From: an uncultured Devosia sp.
GTDB lineage: Bacteria; Pseudomonadota; Alphaproteobacteria; Rhizobiales; Devosiaceae
NCBI GenBank assembly: GCA_913775215.1
Contig: CAJYKO010000358.1
Span: 1-6,265 of the forward strand
DNA: 6,265 bases
Direction of reading: 5' to 3'
The position numbers and the translations under genes are program-made. This document shows positions 1 to 6,095 of this stretch, piece by piece. The number at the start of each line of letters is the position of its first letter. Within the stretch, counting starts at the first letter, position 1. The notes under the pieces were generated by a model that saw only the letters and a program-made list of their open reading frames with translations, had not been told where the DNA came from and did not search any database.

Positions 1-170
1 TCGAAACCGAGCGCCTCACGTGTGCGCTGGATCTCCGCCGCAGTCGCGCGTTCGCTGACGTAGAGGTAGGTGGGATCGCCGCTCATCTGCAGCGCAGTGA
101 AGGTAATCAGCGTTACCCCGATGACGACTATGGCGCTTTGCAGCAGGCGCCTTACGATAAATGTCCACAT
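1..170 (-). CDS. ABC transporter permease, DppB/OppB type (N-terminal 56 residues, cut by window edge)
   Basis: This is the start of an inner-membrane permease of the dipeptide/oligopeptide/nickel ABC family, which with a second permease and ATPases would move the ligand delivered by the binding proteins encoded just upstream. The visible protein begins MWTFIVRRLLQSAIVVIGVT, the usual basic RRLLQ patch followed by a first hydrophobic helix at about residues 9-29. A GDP motif at 31-33 and an amphipathic stretch ending REALGF at 51-56 follow, as in DppB/OppB/GsiC N-termini. The ATG at 170-168 is well fixed, because an in-frame TGA lies only three codons upstream (179-177). The ribosome site is weak: AGGA sits about 14 nt before the ATG. 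The gene follows the second binding-protein gene after 66 nt that holds a strong hairpin. The rest lies beyond base 1. The family assignment is firm; the substrate is unknown. Confidence 0.93.
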   Translation of the reverse strand, partial: MWTFIVRRLLQSAIVVIGVTLITFTALQMSGDPTYLYVSERATAAEIQRTREALGF

Positions 171-199
171 ACGCGGTCAACCGATCCTGGAGAAGAAGG

Positions 200-225
200 G
201 GATGCGCCGGGTGGCCGGCGCATCC
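200..225 (-). promoter_or_regulatory. Intercistronic hairpin between binding-protein and permease genes
   Basis: Bases 200-210 (GGATGCGCCGG) and 215-225 (CCGGCGCATCC) form a perfect 11-bp inverted repeat with a 4-nt loop. The repeat begins 12 nt past the stop codon of the upstream binding-protein gene. In the transcript it is followed by CCUUCUUCUCC, not an unbroken U-run, so it is not a textbook intrinsic terminator. From its place in the operon I infer an mRNA-stabilising or partially attenuating element that raises binding-protein output relative to permease. Comparable hairpins are known between malE and malF in enteric bacteria. The structure is seen directly; the role is inferred. Confidence 0.72.
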
Positions 226-236
226 GGTTGGTGGGC

Positions 237-1790
237 CTATTGTTTCAAAGTCGCGGCAAAGAGGTCGATTTCTTCATCACGGCGAGGCGTCCATTCGATA
301 CGATCTGAGACGCCGTAGAAGTCGGGTTGAAAATAGAGCTGCAACCACGGGCCTTCGTCATGGAAAAGCGTGAGCATGCGGTTGATGACAGGACGCGCTT
401 CCTCAACGGTATTGGCGGAAAGGGCCAGTTTCCAATCGTCAAACCAACGGGGATCTTTCCAGCTCTGGTAGTTGGTCGCAGCGTCGGGCGTTGAGAATAG
501 GCTCATGTCGTAGAGCGGATTCCAAGTGACGCCTCCCTGCCCCAGGAAGAATAGCGGCCCCATTTTCTTGGTGCGCAGCAAGGGTGAATAGACCGAGGCC
601 CACTCGAGCAGCTCCACATCGGTCGCCACCCCCACGTCACTCAGATACTGGCCTATGGCCTGAACCACGTTAGCATCATTTAGGTAACGGCCGCGTGGAC
701 CTTGAAGCCGGATGTGGAAACGGACCCCGTCCGCGGCGCGCGGATAGCCCGCCTCATCGAGCAGCTTCTCGGCCATGTCCGGATCATAAGGTACGGGCTT
801 CAGGTCTGGATTGTCATTCGGCGGATTTACGAGGCTCGTCATGCGGGTGCATTCTGTGCCCAGAAGCTGGGTGCAAATGCCGGGCACGTCGACGGCAAAC
901 TGAAGGGCCCAGCGCACCTTGGGGTCCTGTATTTCCTTGGCTCCCGGCATGCCGGCGACGCCGTCTCCGAGGTTGAAGCCCACCTGCATGCGCCGGGTGC
1001 CGCTTACCTTGGCGACCTTGGACGTACCTGACGCATCGATCGCTTGCACCTGGTCGGGGGCAACATTGGTGATAATGTCGACATTGCCAGCGATGAGCTC
1101 GGCTGTGCGCGTAGAGGCTTCCGGAATTATGCGCCAGACGATGGTTTTGAAGGTTCCGGGATCCTGGACCTTTTCCAGCACGATCTGTGAGCCACGATCC
1201 CACGAGGCGAGGCGATAGGAGCCGGACCCTACAGGATGGGTGGCAGCCTCTTCCACGCTCATCTTTTCGTAGCTGTCCTTACAGTGGATGTAGACTTGCG
1301 CTATCATCCCAAGAGCAAGCGTGGTCTTGGCGCTGATAGTAATCTTTACATCCAGGTCATCGACGACCTCGGCTGCCTTGAACCCCAGCGTCGTAAAAAC
1401 AAAGCCGGGCGTGTTGCCGGTGAAGGCGTTGGCCGGATCAGCGGCACGATTGAATGAATAGGCAACATCTTCGGCGGTAAGAGGTTCTCCATCGTCGCAG
1501 GTAAGGCCATCCCTGATCTTGAAGGTGTAAGCGAGACCGTCATTGCTCACCTTGGTGTCTTCGACCAGGTATGGCTCAATCTCACCCTCGAAGGTCACAC
1601 GGAAGAGAGTGGCGAAGATGTGCTTGGCAATATTGGAATTGTCTCGGCTCGAAATCTGCGCCGGATCGAATGTGGACGCGTCCGCGCTCAGCCCCACTAC
1701 GATCGTATCGTCCGCTGGAGCGGCCACCGCCGCGCTCGAGAGAGCTGCCGCCATAGCGACCGCGGCTCCCATGTTGAAAAATGACTTCAT
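237..1790 (-). CDS. ABC transporter periplasmic substrate-binding protein, SBP_bac_5 (DppA/OppA) family, paralogue 1
   Basis: This is the 517-residue extracytoplasmic receptor of a peptide-type ABC importer. A Sec signal peptide (MKSFFNMG, then an Ala-rich core) ends at about AVA|AP, residues 23/24. The lobe I motif SADASTFDPAQISSRDNSN (about 35-53) and the downstream LTAEDVAYSFNR are typical of SBP_bac_5. EWASVY and a C-terminal LYFQPDFYGVS also fit, and the length is usual for the family. There is no lipobox cysteine, so it should be soluble in the periplasm. The ATG at 1790-1788 is preferred because GAGGG (1802-1798) stands 7 nt upstream; in-frame ATGs at 1796 and 1817 would add residues before the signal peptide. 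It is strongly similar along its whole length to the product of the preceding gene. Four cysteines (98, 170, 306, 314) are conserved between the two. The family also binds sugars, opines, nickel, haem and sialic acid, so the peptide label does not define the ligand. Confidence 0.93.
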   Translation of the reverse strand: MKSFFNMGAAVAMAAALSSAAVAAPADDTIVVGLSADASTFDPAQISSRDNSNIAKHIFATLFRVTFEGEIEPYLVEDTKVSNDGLAYTFKIRDGLTCDDGEPLTAEDVAYSFNRAADPANAFTGNTPGFVFTTLGFKAAEVVDDLDVKITISAKTTLALGMIAQVYIHCKDSYEKMSVEEAATHPVGSGSYRLASWDRGSQIVLEKVQDPGTFKTIVWRIIPEASTRTAELIAGNVDIITNVAPDQVQAIDASGTSKVAKVSGTRRMQVGFNLGDGVAGMPGAKEIQDPKVRWALQFAVDVPGICTQLLGTECTRMTSLVNPPNDNPDLKPVPYDPDMAEKLLDEAGYPRAADGVRFHIRLQGPRGRYLNDANVVQAIGQYLSDVGVATDVELLEWASVYSPLLRTKKMGPLFFLGQGGVTWNPLYDMSLFSTPDAATNYQSWKDPRWFDDWKLALSANTVEEARPVINRMLTLFHDEGPWLQLYFQPDFYGVSDRIEWTPRRDEEIDLFAATLKQ

Positions 1791-1797
1791 TACCATT

Positions 1798-1802
1798 CCC
1801 TC
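1798..1802 (-). promoter_or_regulatory. Ribosome binding site for binding-protein paralogue 1
   Basis: GAGGG on the minus strand lies 7 nt before the ATG at 1790. This decides the start against the in-frame ATG at 1796, for which the best site (GGGAGG, 1813-1808) is 11 nt away, and against the one at 1817. The chosen start also puts the Lys residue directly before the hydrophobic signal-peptide core. Confidence 0.7.
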
Positions 1803-1828
1803 GTTGACCTCCCACAAGGCACACCGCC

Positions 1829-1883
1829 GCCAGTCATGTGCTGGCTTGGAGCAGCACGCAGGGCTTCTCCCCGCCCCGCGTGC
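1829..1883 (-). promoter_or_regulatory. Hairpin-forming spacer between the two binding-protein genes
   Basis: The 102-nt gap between the two paralogous genes (1791-1892) holds three overlapping inverted repeats. The strongest is 1854-1859/1878-1883 (GCACGC/GCGTGC), continued after one A.C mismatch by GGG 1861-1863 with CCC 1874-1876. The others are 1838-1843/1852-1857 (GTGCTG/CAGCAC) and 1829-1833/1841-1845 (GCCAG/CTGGC). Neighbouring hairpins share bases, so they cannot all form together. No U-tract follows, so a full terminator is unlikely. The probable role is protecting the 3' end of the first binding-protein message or attenuating read-through, which is inferred from position only. Confidence 0.45.
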
Positions 1884-1892
1884 CGCAGTCCG

Positions 1893-3452
1893 TCACTTTG
1901 CGAGAGCGGTGTCGAACAGGTAGACCTTTTCGTCGCGGCGCGGTTCGAAGGTGACGCGCTTGGAAACGCCGTAGAAATCGGGCTGGAAATACAACATCAG
2001 CCACGGCGGATCATTGTAGAAGACTTCGAGCATGCGATCGATGACGGCGCGCTGCTCTTCGGGCGTCTTGGCTGCTGCAATTTCTGGCCAGCCGTTGAAC
2101 CAGTCCGGGTTCTTCCACTCGGTGTAGTTGGTGCCAGCATCGACAGCCGACAGGTCAGCCATGTCGTAGAGTGCACTCCAGGTTCCGCCGCCCGAACCCA
2201 ACAGGAACATCGGACCGACGTCGTGCTTCTGGATCAGAGGCACGTAGACCGACGCCCACTCCATCAAGTCGACCTTGGTTTTGACGCCAATGTCGTTGAG
2301 ATACTGGCCAATCGCCAAGGCAACGTTGGCGTCGTTGAGGTAACGGCCACGTGGTGCCTGGAAGGTGACCTCGAAGCGAGTACCATCGGCGCCACGCGGA
2401 TAGCCAGCGGCATCAAGCAGGGCCTCGGCCTTGTCCGGGTCGTAAGGATAGGGCTGAAGGTTCTTGTTGTCGTTGGGCGGATTGACCAGCCCGGTCGCGC
2501 GCTTGCATTCAAAATTGAGCAACTGCTTGCAGATGGCTTCAACGTCCACCGCATACTGCAGGGCGACACGAACATCCTTCTTCTGGATGGCCTCGCCGCC
2601 CGGTGAACCCTTGGCGAACGAGTCTTTCATGTTGAAGCCGACATAGATGCGGCGGGTGCCCTGCACCGACTTGACGGCGGCTGTTCCGGAATTGTTGACG
2701 GCGTCGATCTGGTCAGGCGCGACATTGGTGATGATGTCGACATTACCAGCTATCAACTCGGCCGAACGAGTCGAGGCTTCCGGGATGATGCGCCAGACAA
2801 TATTCTTGAAATTGCCCGGATCCTTGATCTTTTCGAGCACAACCTGGGATCCACGATCCCACGAAGCGAGGCGATAGGAACCTGAGGCAACGGGCTTTGA
2901 AGCCGCGTCTTCCAGGCTCATTTTCTCGTAGCTGTCCTTGCAGTGGATGAACACCTCAGCGATTAGGCCGAACGAGACGGGGTTTTTCTTGTCGAGGTTG
3001 ATCTTGACCTCGTCCTCGCTCACCACCTCGGCGCCCTTGAAGCCGATCGATGAGAAGACGAAGCCAGGTGTGTTGCCGGTGAAAGCATTCGCCGGATCGG
3101 CGGCGCGGTTGAAAGAATACGCTGCGTCTTCGGCGGTCAGGGCCTCGCCGTCCTCGCATGTCAGGTTCGACTTGAGCTTGTAAGTATAGCTCTTTCCGTC
3201 CTCTGCTTCGACGTAGGACTCCGCCATCTGGGGCACGATATTGCCATCGGCGTCGACTTCGTAAAGCGTACCGAAAATGTGCTTGGCGATGTTGGAGTTA
3301 TCGCGGCTTGAAATATTGGCGGGGTCAAACGTCGACGCGTCGGCGGAGATACCGACGACAAGCGTGTCCGCTGGCGGAGCGGCACTGGCAATGGCAAGCG
3401 GCAAAATAAGCGCCGCCGCGCCTGCCATGAGAAGCGATCTCATGATCTTCAT
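1893..3452 (-). CDS. ABC transporter periplasmic substrate-binding protein, SBP_bac_5 (DppA/OppA) family, paralogue 2
   Basis: This 519-residue periplasmic receptor is transcribed before its paralogue. The signal peptide MKIMRSLLMAGAAALILPLA ends at about ASA|AP (residues 24/25), with no lipobox cysteine. The SBP_bac_5 signature SADASTFDPANISSRDNSN lies at about 37-55, followed by LTAEDAAYSFNR, ASGSYRLASWDRGSQ, the lobe II block YLNDANVALAIGQYL, and C-terminal LYFQPDFYGVS. The ATG at 3452-3450 overlaps the TGA of the oxidoreductase gene (ATGA) and has AAAGGA 7 nt upstream, the best ribosome site in the window. An open frame continues upstream to 3680, but that part only shadows the oxidoreductase gene. 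Cysteines 99, 171, 308 and 316 match the four in the paralogue. The two proteins differ most around residues 145-165 and 270-295, where ligand preference or lobe surface may differ. The ligand is unknown. Confidence 0.94.
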   Translation of the reverse strand: MKIMRSLLMAGAAALILPLAIASAAPPADTLVVGISADASTFDPANISSRDNSNIAKHIFGTLYEVDADGNIVPQMAESYVEAEDGKSYTYKLKSNLTCEDGEALTAEDAAYSFNRAADPANAFTGNTPGFVFSSIGFKGAEVVSEDEVKINLDKKNPVSFGLIAEVFIHCKDSYEKMSLEDAASKPVASGSYRLASWDRGSQVVLEKIKDPGNFKNIVWRIIPEASTRSAELIAGNVDIITNVAPDQIDAVNNSGTAAVKSVQGTRRIYVGFNMKDSFAKGSPGGEAIQKKDVRVALQYAVDVEAICKQLLNFECKRATGLVNPPNDNKNLQPYPYDPDKAEALLDAAGYPRGADGTRFEVTFQAPRGRYLNDANVALAIGQYLNDIGVKTKVDLMEWASVYVPLIQKHDVGPMFLLGSGGGTWSALYDMADLSAVDAGTNYTEWKNPDWFNGWPEIAAAKTPEEQRAVIDRMLEVFYNDPPWLMLYFQPDFYGVSKRVTFEPRRDEKVYLFDTALAK

Positions 3453-4522
3453 TGGGACGTCCTTTGCTGTGGTGCAGACTGGGTGGTGGTGCCGATCTCT
3501 CGCTTCGCATGCGTTTCGAGATCGGCTGGATTGACGGCTTGGCCCTGTCGGGAGGAGACGATGCAGGCTTGGACCATGCGAAGCGAGTTGAGGTGGTCGC
3601 GGCCCGTGCACGGTAAAGGAGCCGTGCCCCGCATGGCGGCGACGAAAGCGTCGAGCAGGGATTTTGCGTCGTTGATCCACTGCTCATAGGGTGGAAGCGA
3701 AACAGATGTCAGTTCCGCATCGGCGTGGAGGGCATAGTTCAGGTCGCCGAACTGATCGTTCTGGACGACCACGCCCTTTTGGCACTCTGTGCGCCACTGA
3801 AAGCCCGGCTTCTGCCAATTGGACTGCCAAAGGCCTTGGTAATTGACTTCGACACCGTTGGCGAAGCGGATGAGCGCACTGACATTGGCGTTGTCGCGGT
3901 ACATCGACCAGCTCGGGTTGAAGGTCGAACCAAAGACCGAGATCGGTTCTGAGCGGTATACGAACCGCATCAAATCAAAATGGTGGATCGACTGCTCCCA
4001 GAGCATGGGCTGGTCCATGGTCAGGGGATACTTGTTGAAGTTCGGCTTCCAGCCATCCCGCCAGCGTTCATAGGTGAAGCGACCAAATTCGGGTGGGCCA
4101 ACCATGTCGGCGAAGAGACCAAGCGTGTGCTGGGTGACGGGAAGGAAGCGGAAGTTCAGCCCCACGCTCAGCGGGACCCCGGCGTATTCGGCCATGGCGA
4201 CGTAACGCGCCGCACGCTCGACGCTGTCGGCCAGTGGCTTTTCGGCAAGAATGGCGAGGCCGGCTTCACAGGCCAATTCTATTTGTCGTTCCCTGCCGCC
4301 TGGCGGGGTAGCGAGAAGCACGACGTCAGCATCTAGCTGGGTGATGAGGTCAAGATCGCCGCTTGCCGTCGCTTCTGGCCATTGAGCCAGGGCACGGGTG
4401 CGCGCATCTTCGAATGGATCGATGAGCCCGACGATCGTGCACTGTGGATTTTCGCGAACCACGCGCATCCAGAACTGCGCTCGGGCCCCCAGACCGACGA
4501 GAATGATGCGAAGCGGGATCAT
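3449..4522 (-). CDS. Gfo/Idh/MocA family NAD(P)-dependent oxidoreductase
   Basis: This 357-residue cytoplasmic dehydrogenase is of the glucose-fructose oxidoreductase / inositol dehydrogenase / MocA family, which oxidises or reduces a hydroxyl of sugars, inositols and related compounds. The N-terminal Rossmann fold starts MIPLRIILVGLGARAQ, with the dinucleotide loop at residues 10-16. The family motif EKP is at 94-96, K95 being the usual catalytic lysine. The C-terminal domain carries SIHHFD at 178-183, with H180 and D183 as the expected active-site His/Asp. The length is normal. The ATG at 4522-4520 overlaps the epimerase stop (ATGA) and has GAGG 7 nt upstream; the frame is open to 4576, but that adds a tail before the Rossmann strand. 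The last 20 or so residues are Gln/Thr/Ser-rich and probably disordered. The adjacent importer and lyase genes suggest a catabolic role on the imported solute. The exact substrate and cofactor are not determinable. Confidence 0.93.
   Translation of the reverse strand: MIPLRIILVGLGARAQFWMRVVRENPQCTIVGLIDPFEDARTRALAQWPEATASGDLDLITQLDADVVLLATPPGGRERQIELACEAGLAILAEKPLADSVERAARYVAMAEYAGVPLSVGLNFRFLPVTQHTLGLFADMVGPPEFGRFTYERWRDGWKPNFNKYPLTMDQPMLWEQSIHHFDLMRFVYRSEPISVFGSTFNPSWSMYRDNANVSALIRFANGVEVNYQGLWQSNWQKPGFQWRTECQKGVVVQNDQFGDLNYALHADAELTSVSLPPYEQWINDAKSLLDAFVAAMRGTAPLPCTGRDHLNSLRMVQACIVSSRQGQAVNPADLETHAKREIGTTTQSAPQQRTSQ
3460..3465 (-). promoter_or_regulatory. Strong ribosome binding site for binding-protein paralogue 2
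   Basis: AAAGGA on the minus strand sits 7 nt before the ATG at 3452, inside the last codons of the oxidoreductase gene. It fixes the start at the signal-peptide methionine. It also allows initiation at high rate independently of ribosomes arriving from the overlapping upstream gene, as would suit an abundant periplasmic receptor. Confidence 0.75.
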
Positions 4523-5421
4523 GCGCGCGCCTCGGCAGCCATCACGTGGGCAAGTCCCGTCGGTATGGTTGTCCACTCGTAGAGCGCCGACATGTCAAGG
4601 CGGTCGCTCGCCATGGGGAGCCGTTCCACCCGTGCCGTTTCGCCAAAGACCACCCTGGCTTGGGGGACGAGGTTGGCGATCATGCGCGCCAGGTCGATGT
4701 TGGAGACGACATGGCCAGAGGTCAGATGAACGACGCCGCGCAGCGGCGGCTGCTGGCGCAGCAGGGCATCGAGGGCGAGAGCGAGATCAGGTGCGAAGGT
4801 CCAGTCTCGCCGCTCGTCCGGCATATCCACCGTGATCGCCTTGTCGGCGAAGGCCATGTCCAACCAGCGTCGGACGGCGGAGACTATGGTACGGGTCTCG
4901 CGTGACCGCTCATTTGGCCCGTAAATCGGTCCTAGCCGAATGGAAAGTGCCCGCAACTGCGTGGCACGATCGCAAGCTTCCTCGCCGGCGCGCTTGGCTT
5001 GTGCATATGGCAGGCTGGCTGTGGGGGTGGTGCTTTCAAGATGGATGCCATCACCATCTTCAGGAGCAAACACTCCCGAGGAGGAGATAAACACGAAGTC
5101 CTTCGCGCCGCTGTCGATGGCGTGCCGGAGCACACGATCGGCAAGCGCCGTATTCGCAGCGATGTAATCGTGATCGGAAACGCCCCAATCCCGTGGCGGC
5201 GTCGTGATGGCGGCGCCGTGGACGACGAGGTCCACGTTCGGCAGGTCCGCGCCGAGGATGTCCGCTTCAATCAACGCGACGCCGGCAAGACGCTCCCGTG
5301 CTTGCTTGTCGAACAGACGATCAACTGCAAACACCGTGTCGCCCAGCGACCGAAAGCCTTCCGCCAAATGCGAGCCGACGAAACCACCGGCGCCGGTGAT
5401 GAGCACCCGCCGTTTCATCAT
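4519..5421 (-). CDS. NAD-dependent epimerase/dehydratase (extended SDR family)
   Basis: This 300-residue Rossmann-fold enzyme acts on sugars or nucleotide-sugars with NAD(P). The N-terminus is MMKRRVLITGAGGFVGSHLA with the GxxGxxG loop at 10, 13 and 16. D34 closes strand 2 (FAVDR) and favours NAD over NADP. HGAA lies at 68-71. The catalytic set is Ser in SSSG (113-116) and Y139-x3-K143 (YAQAK). Downstream, RLGPIYGP (162-169) and RRDWTFAPDLALAL (204-217) are hallmarks of extended SDRs such as GalE-type epimerases. The start at 5421 overlaps the regulator's TGA as ATGA, with GGGGA 7 nt upstream; a second ATG follows at once at 5418. Its neighbours are catabolic and transport genes rather than glycosyltransferases, so I infer a role in oxidising or epimerising a free sugar or sugar acid. 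Uronate dehydrogenase belongs to this superfamily but is shorter. The substrate is unproven. Confidence 0.92.
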   Translation of the reverse strand: MMKRRVLITGAGGFVGSHLAEGFRSLGDTVFAVDRLFDKQARERLAGVALIEADILGADLPNVDLVVHGAAITTPPRDWGVSDHDYIAANTALADRVLRHAIDSGAKDFVFISSSGVFAPEDGDGIHLESTTPTASLPYAQAKRAGEEACDRATQLRALSIRLGPIYGPNERSRETRTIVSAVRRWLDMAFADKAITVDMPDERRDWTFAPDLALALDALLRQQPPLRGVVHLTSGHVVSNIDLARMIANLVPQARVVFGETARVERLPMASDRLDMSALYEWTTIPTGLAHVMAAEARA

Positions 5422-6095
5422 GGTGCAATCCCCAGTTCTTCCGGCGCGATCTGCGACGCCGAACGGGTATGGTCGGAAATCAGCGAGATCGCGCGGATCA
5501 TATCGCGGGCTTCGATCGCCTCGATAATGGGCAGGTGGTTCCGCGCTACCGCTCGGAGATCGCGATTGGCGCTGTTGCGCAATGCCATGATCTGGCGGAT
5601 GCGCAGATAGAGATTGTCCCAGAACCCAAGCATGAGATCGTGATCGGCAAGGCGGATCAGGGTGCGGTGAAACGCTTCGTCGGCTGTGTTGAGGGCCGCA
5701 AAGTCGCTGCGCTCCGCGGCCTCGAACATGGCGTCCGAGTGCTGCCGCAACTCCGAAATGTCTACTTGCCGCTCCACAACGCGCCGAATGGCGAACGCCT
5801 CGAACTGCTCACGGAGGCTGTAGAGTTCCTCCACTTCTTTGAGAGTCAGCGGCTTGACGCGTTTGCCCTTATCAGGCTCGCTTTCGATGAGGCCATCAGC
5901 TTCGAGAATTTGGATAGCTTCGCGCACCGGGGCGCGCGACACCTGCAGTTGCTCGGCGAGCGCCATCTCGACGACGGGCGTGCCTGGCTTCATGGTGCCA
6001 TTGAGGATCGCCTGTCGGATGATATCGGCAACCGACACACGCAGCGGCACATTCTCGATGCGGGACATATCCGCATGGACTTCTGCCATAGTCAT
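5418..6095 (-). CDS. GntR family transcription regulator, FadR subfamily with FCD domain
   Basis: This 225-residue DNA-binding regulator probably controls the operon in response to a pathway metabolite. The N-terminal winged helix-turn-helix covers about residues 18-82, with the GntR signature LAEQLQVSRAPVREAIQILE (46-65) and the wing ending at about DKGKRVKPLT. The C-terminal all-helical FCD domain holds D139, H143 (DEAFH), H187 and H209, the usual metal-binding set of this fold, which often helps bind a carboxylate ligand. The length is typical. The ATG at 6095 overlaps the stop of the upstream lyase gene (ATGA), with AAGG 9 nt upstream; a second ATG at 6089 is also usable. The gene is unusually placed in mid-operon, so its own level should follow operon transcription. 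No operator is visible because the promoter lies outside the window. Most such proteins repress and are released by a small acid; here that is inference. Confidence 0.94.
   Translation of the reverse strand: MTMAEVHADMSRIENVPLRVSVADIIRQAILNGTMKPGTPVVEMALAEQLQVSRAPVREAIQILEADGLIESEPDKGKRVKPLTLKEVEELYSLREQFEAFAIRRVVERQVDISELRQHSDAMFEAAERSDFAALNTADEAFHRTLIRLADHDLMLGFWDNLYLRIRQIMALRNSANRDLRAVARNHLPIIEAIEARDMIRAISLISDHTRSASQIAPEELGIAP

Noticed and set aside
200..225. Rho-independent terminator ending the operon before the permease
   Set aside because: The stem is strong, but the following transcript is CCUUCUUCUCC rather than a U-run. A permease matching the binding proteins starts 30 nt later on the same strand.
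1836..2606. A 256-codon plus-strand open frame opposite the end of the second-paralogue gene
   Set aside because: It lies antisense to a full-length, well-recognised binding protein, shows no family motif, and arises from the G/C-biased third positions of the real gene. A similar plus-strand open frame at 5469-6110 opposite the regulator is rejected for the same reason.
237..3452. Recent duplication or gene conversion between the two binding-protein genes
   Set aside because: Even within identical protein blocks the DNA differs at many third positions (for example about 1411-1450 against 3061-3100), so no stretch looks recently homogenised.
3453..3680. N-terminal extension of binding-protein paralogue 2 up to an ATG at 3680
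   Set aside because: The added 76 residues are Arg/Pro/His-rich out-of-frame reading of the oxidoreductase gene and would bury the signal peptide. The ATG at 3452 has a strong ribosome site and a signal peptide directly behind it.
4523..4576. Eighteen-residue extension of the oxidoreductase to an ATG at 4576
   Set aside because: The Rossmann strand starts right after the ATG at 4522, which has GAGG at 7 nt and an ATGA overlap. The extension resembles no family N-terminus.
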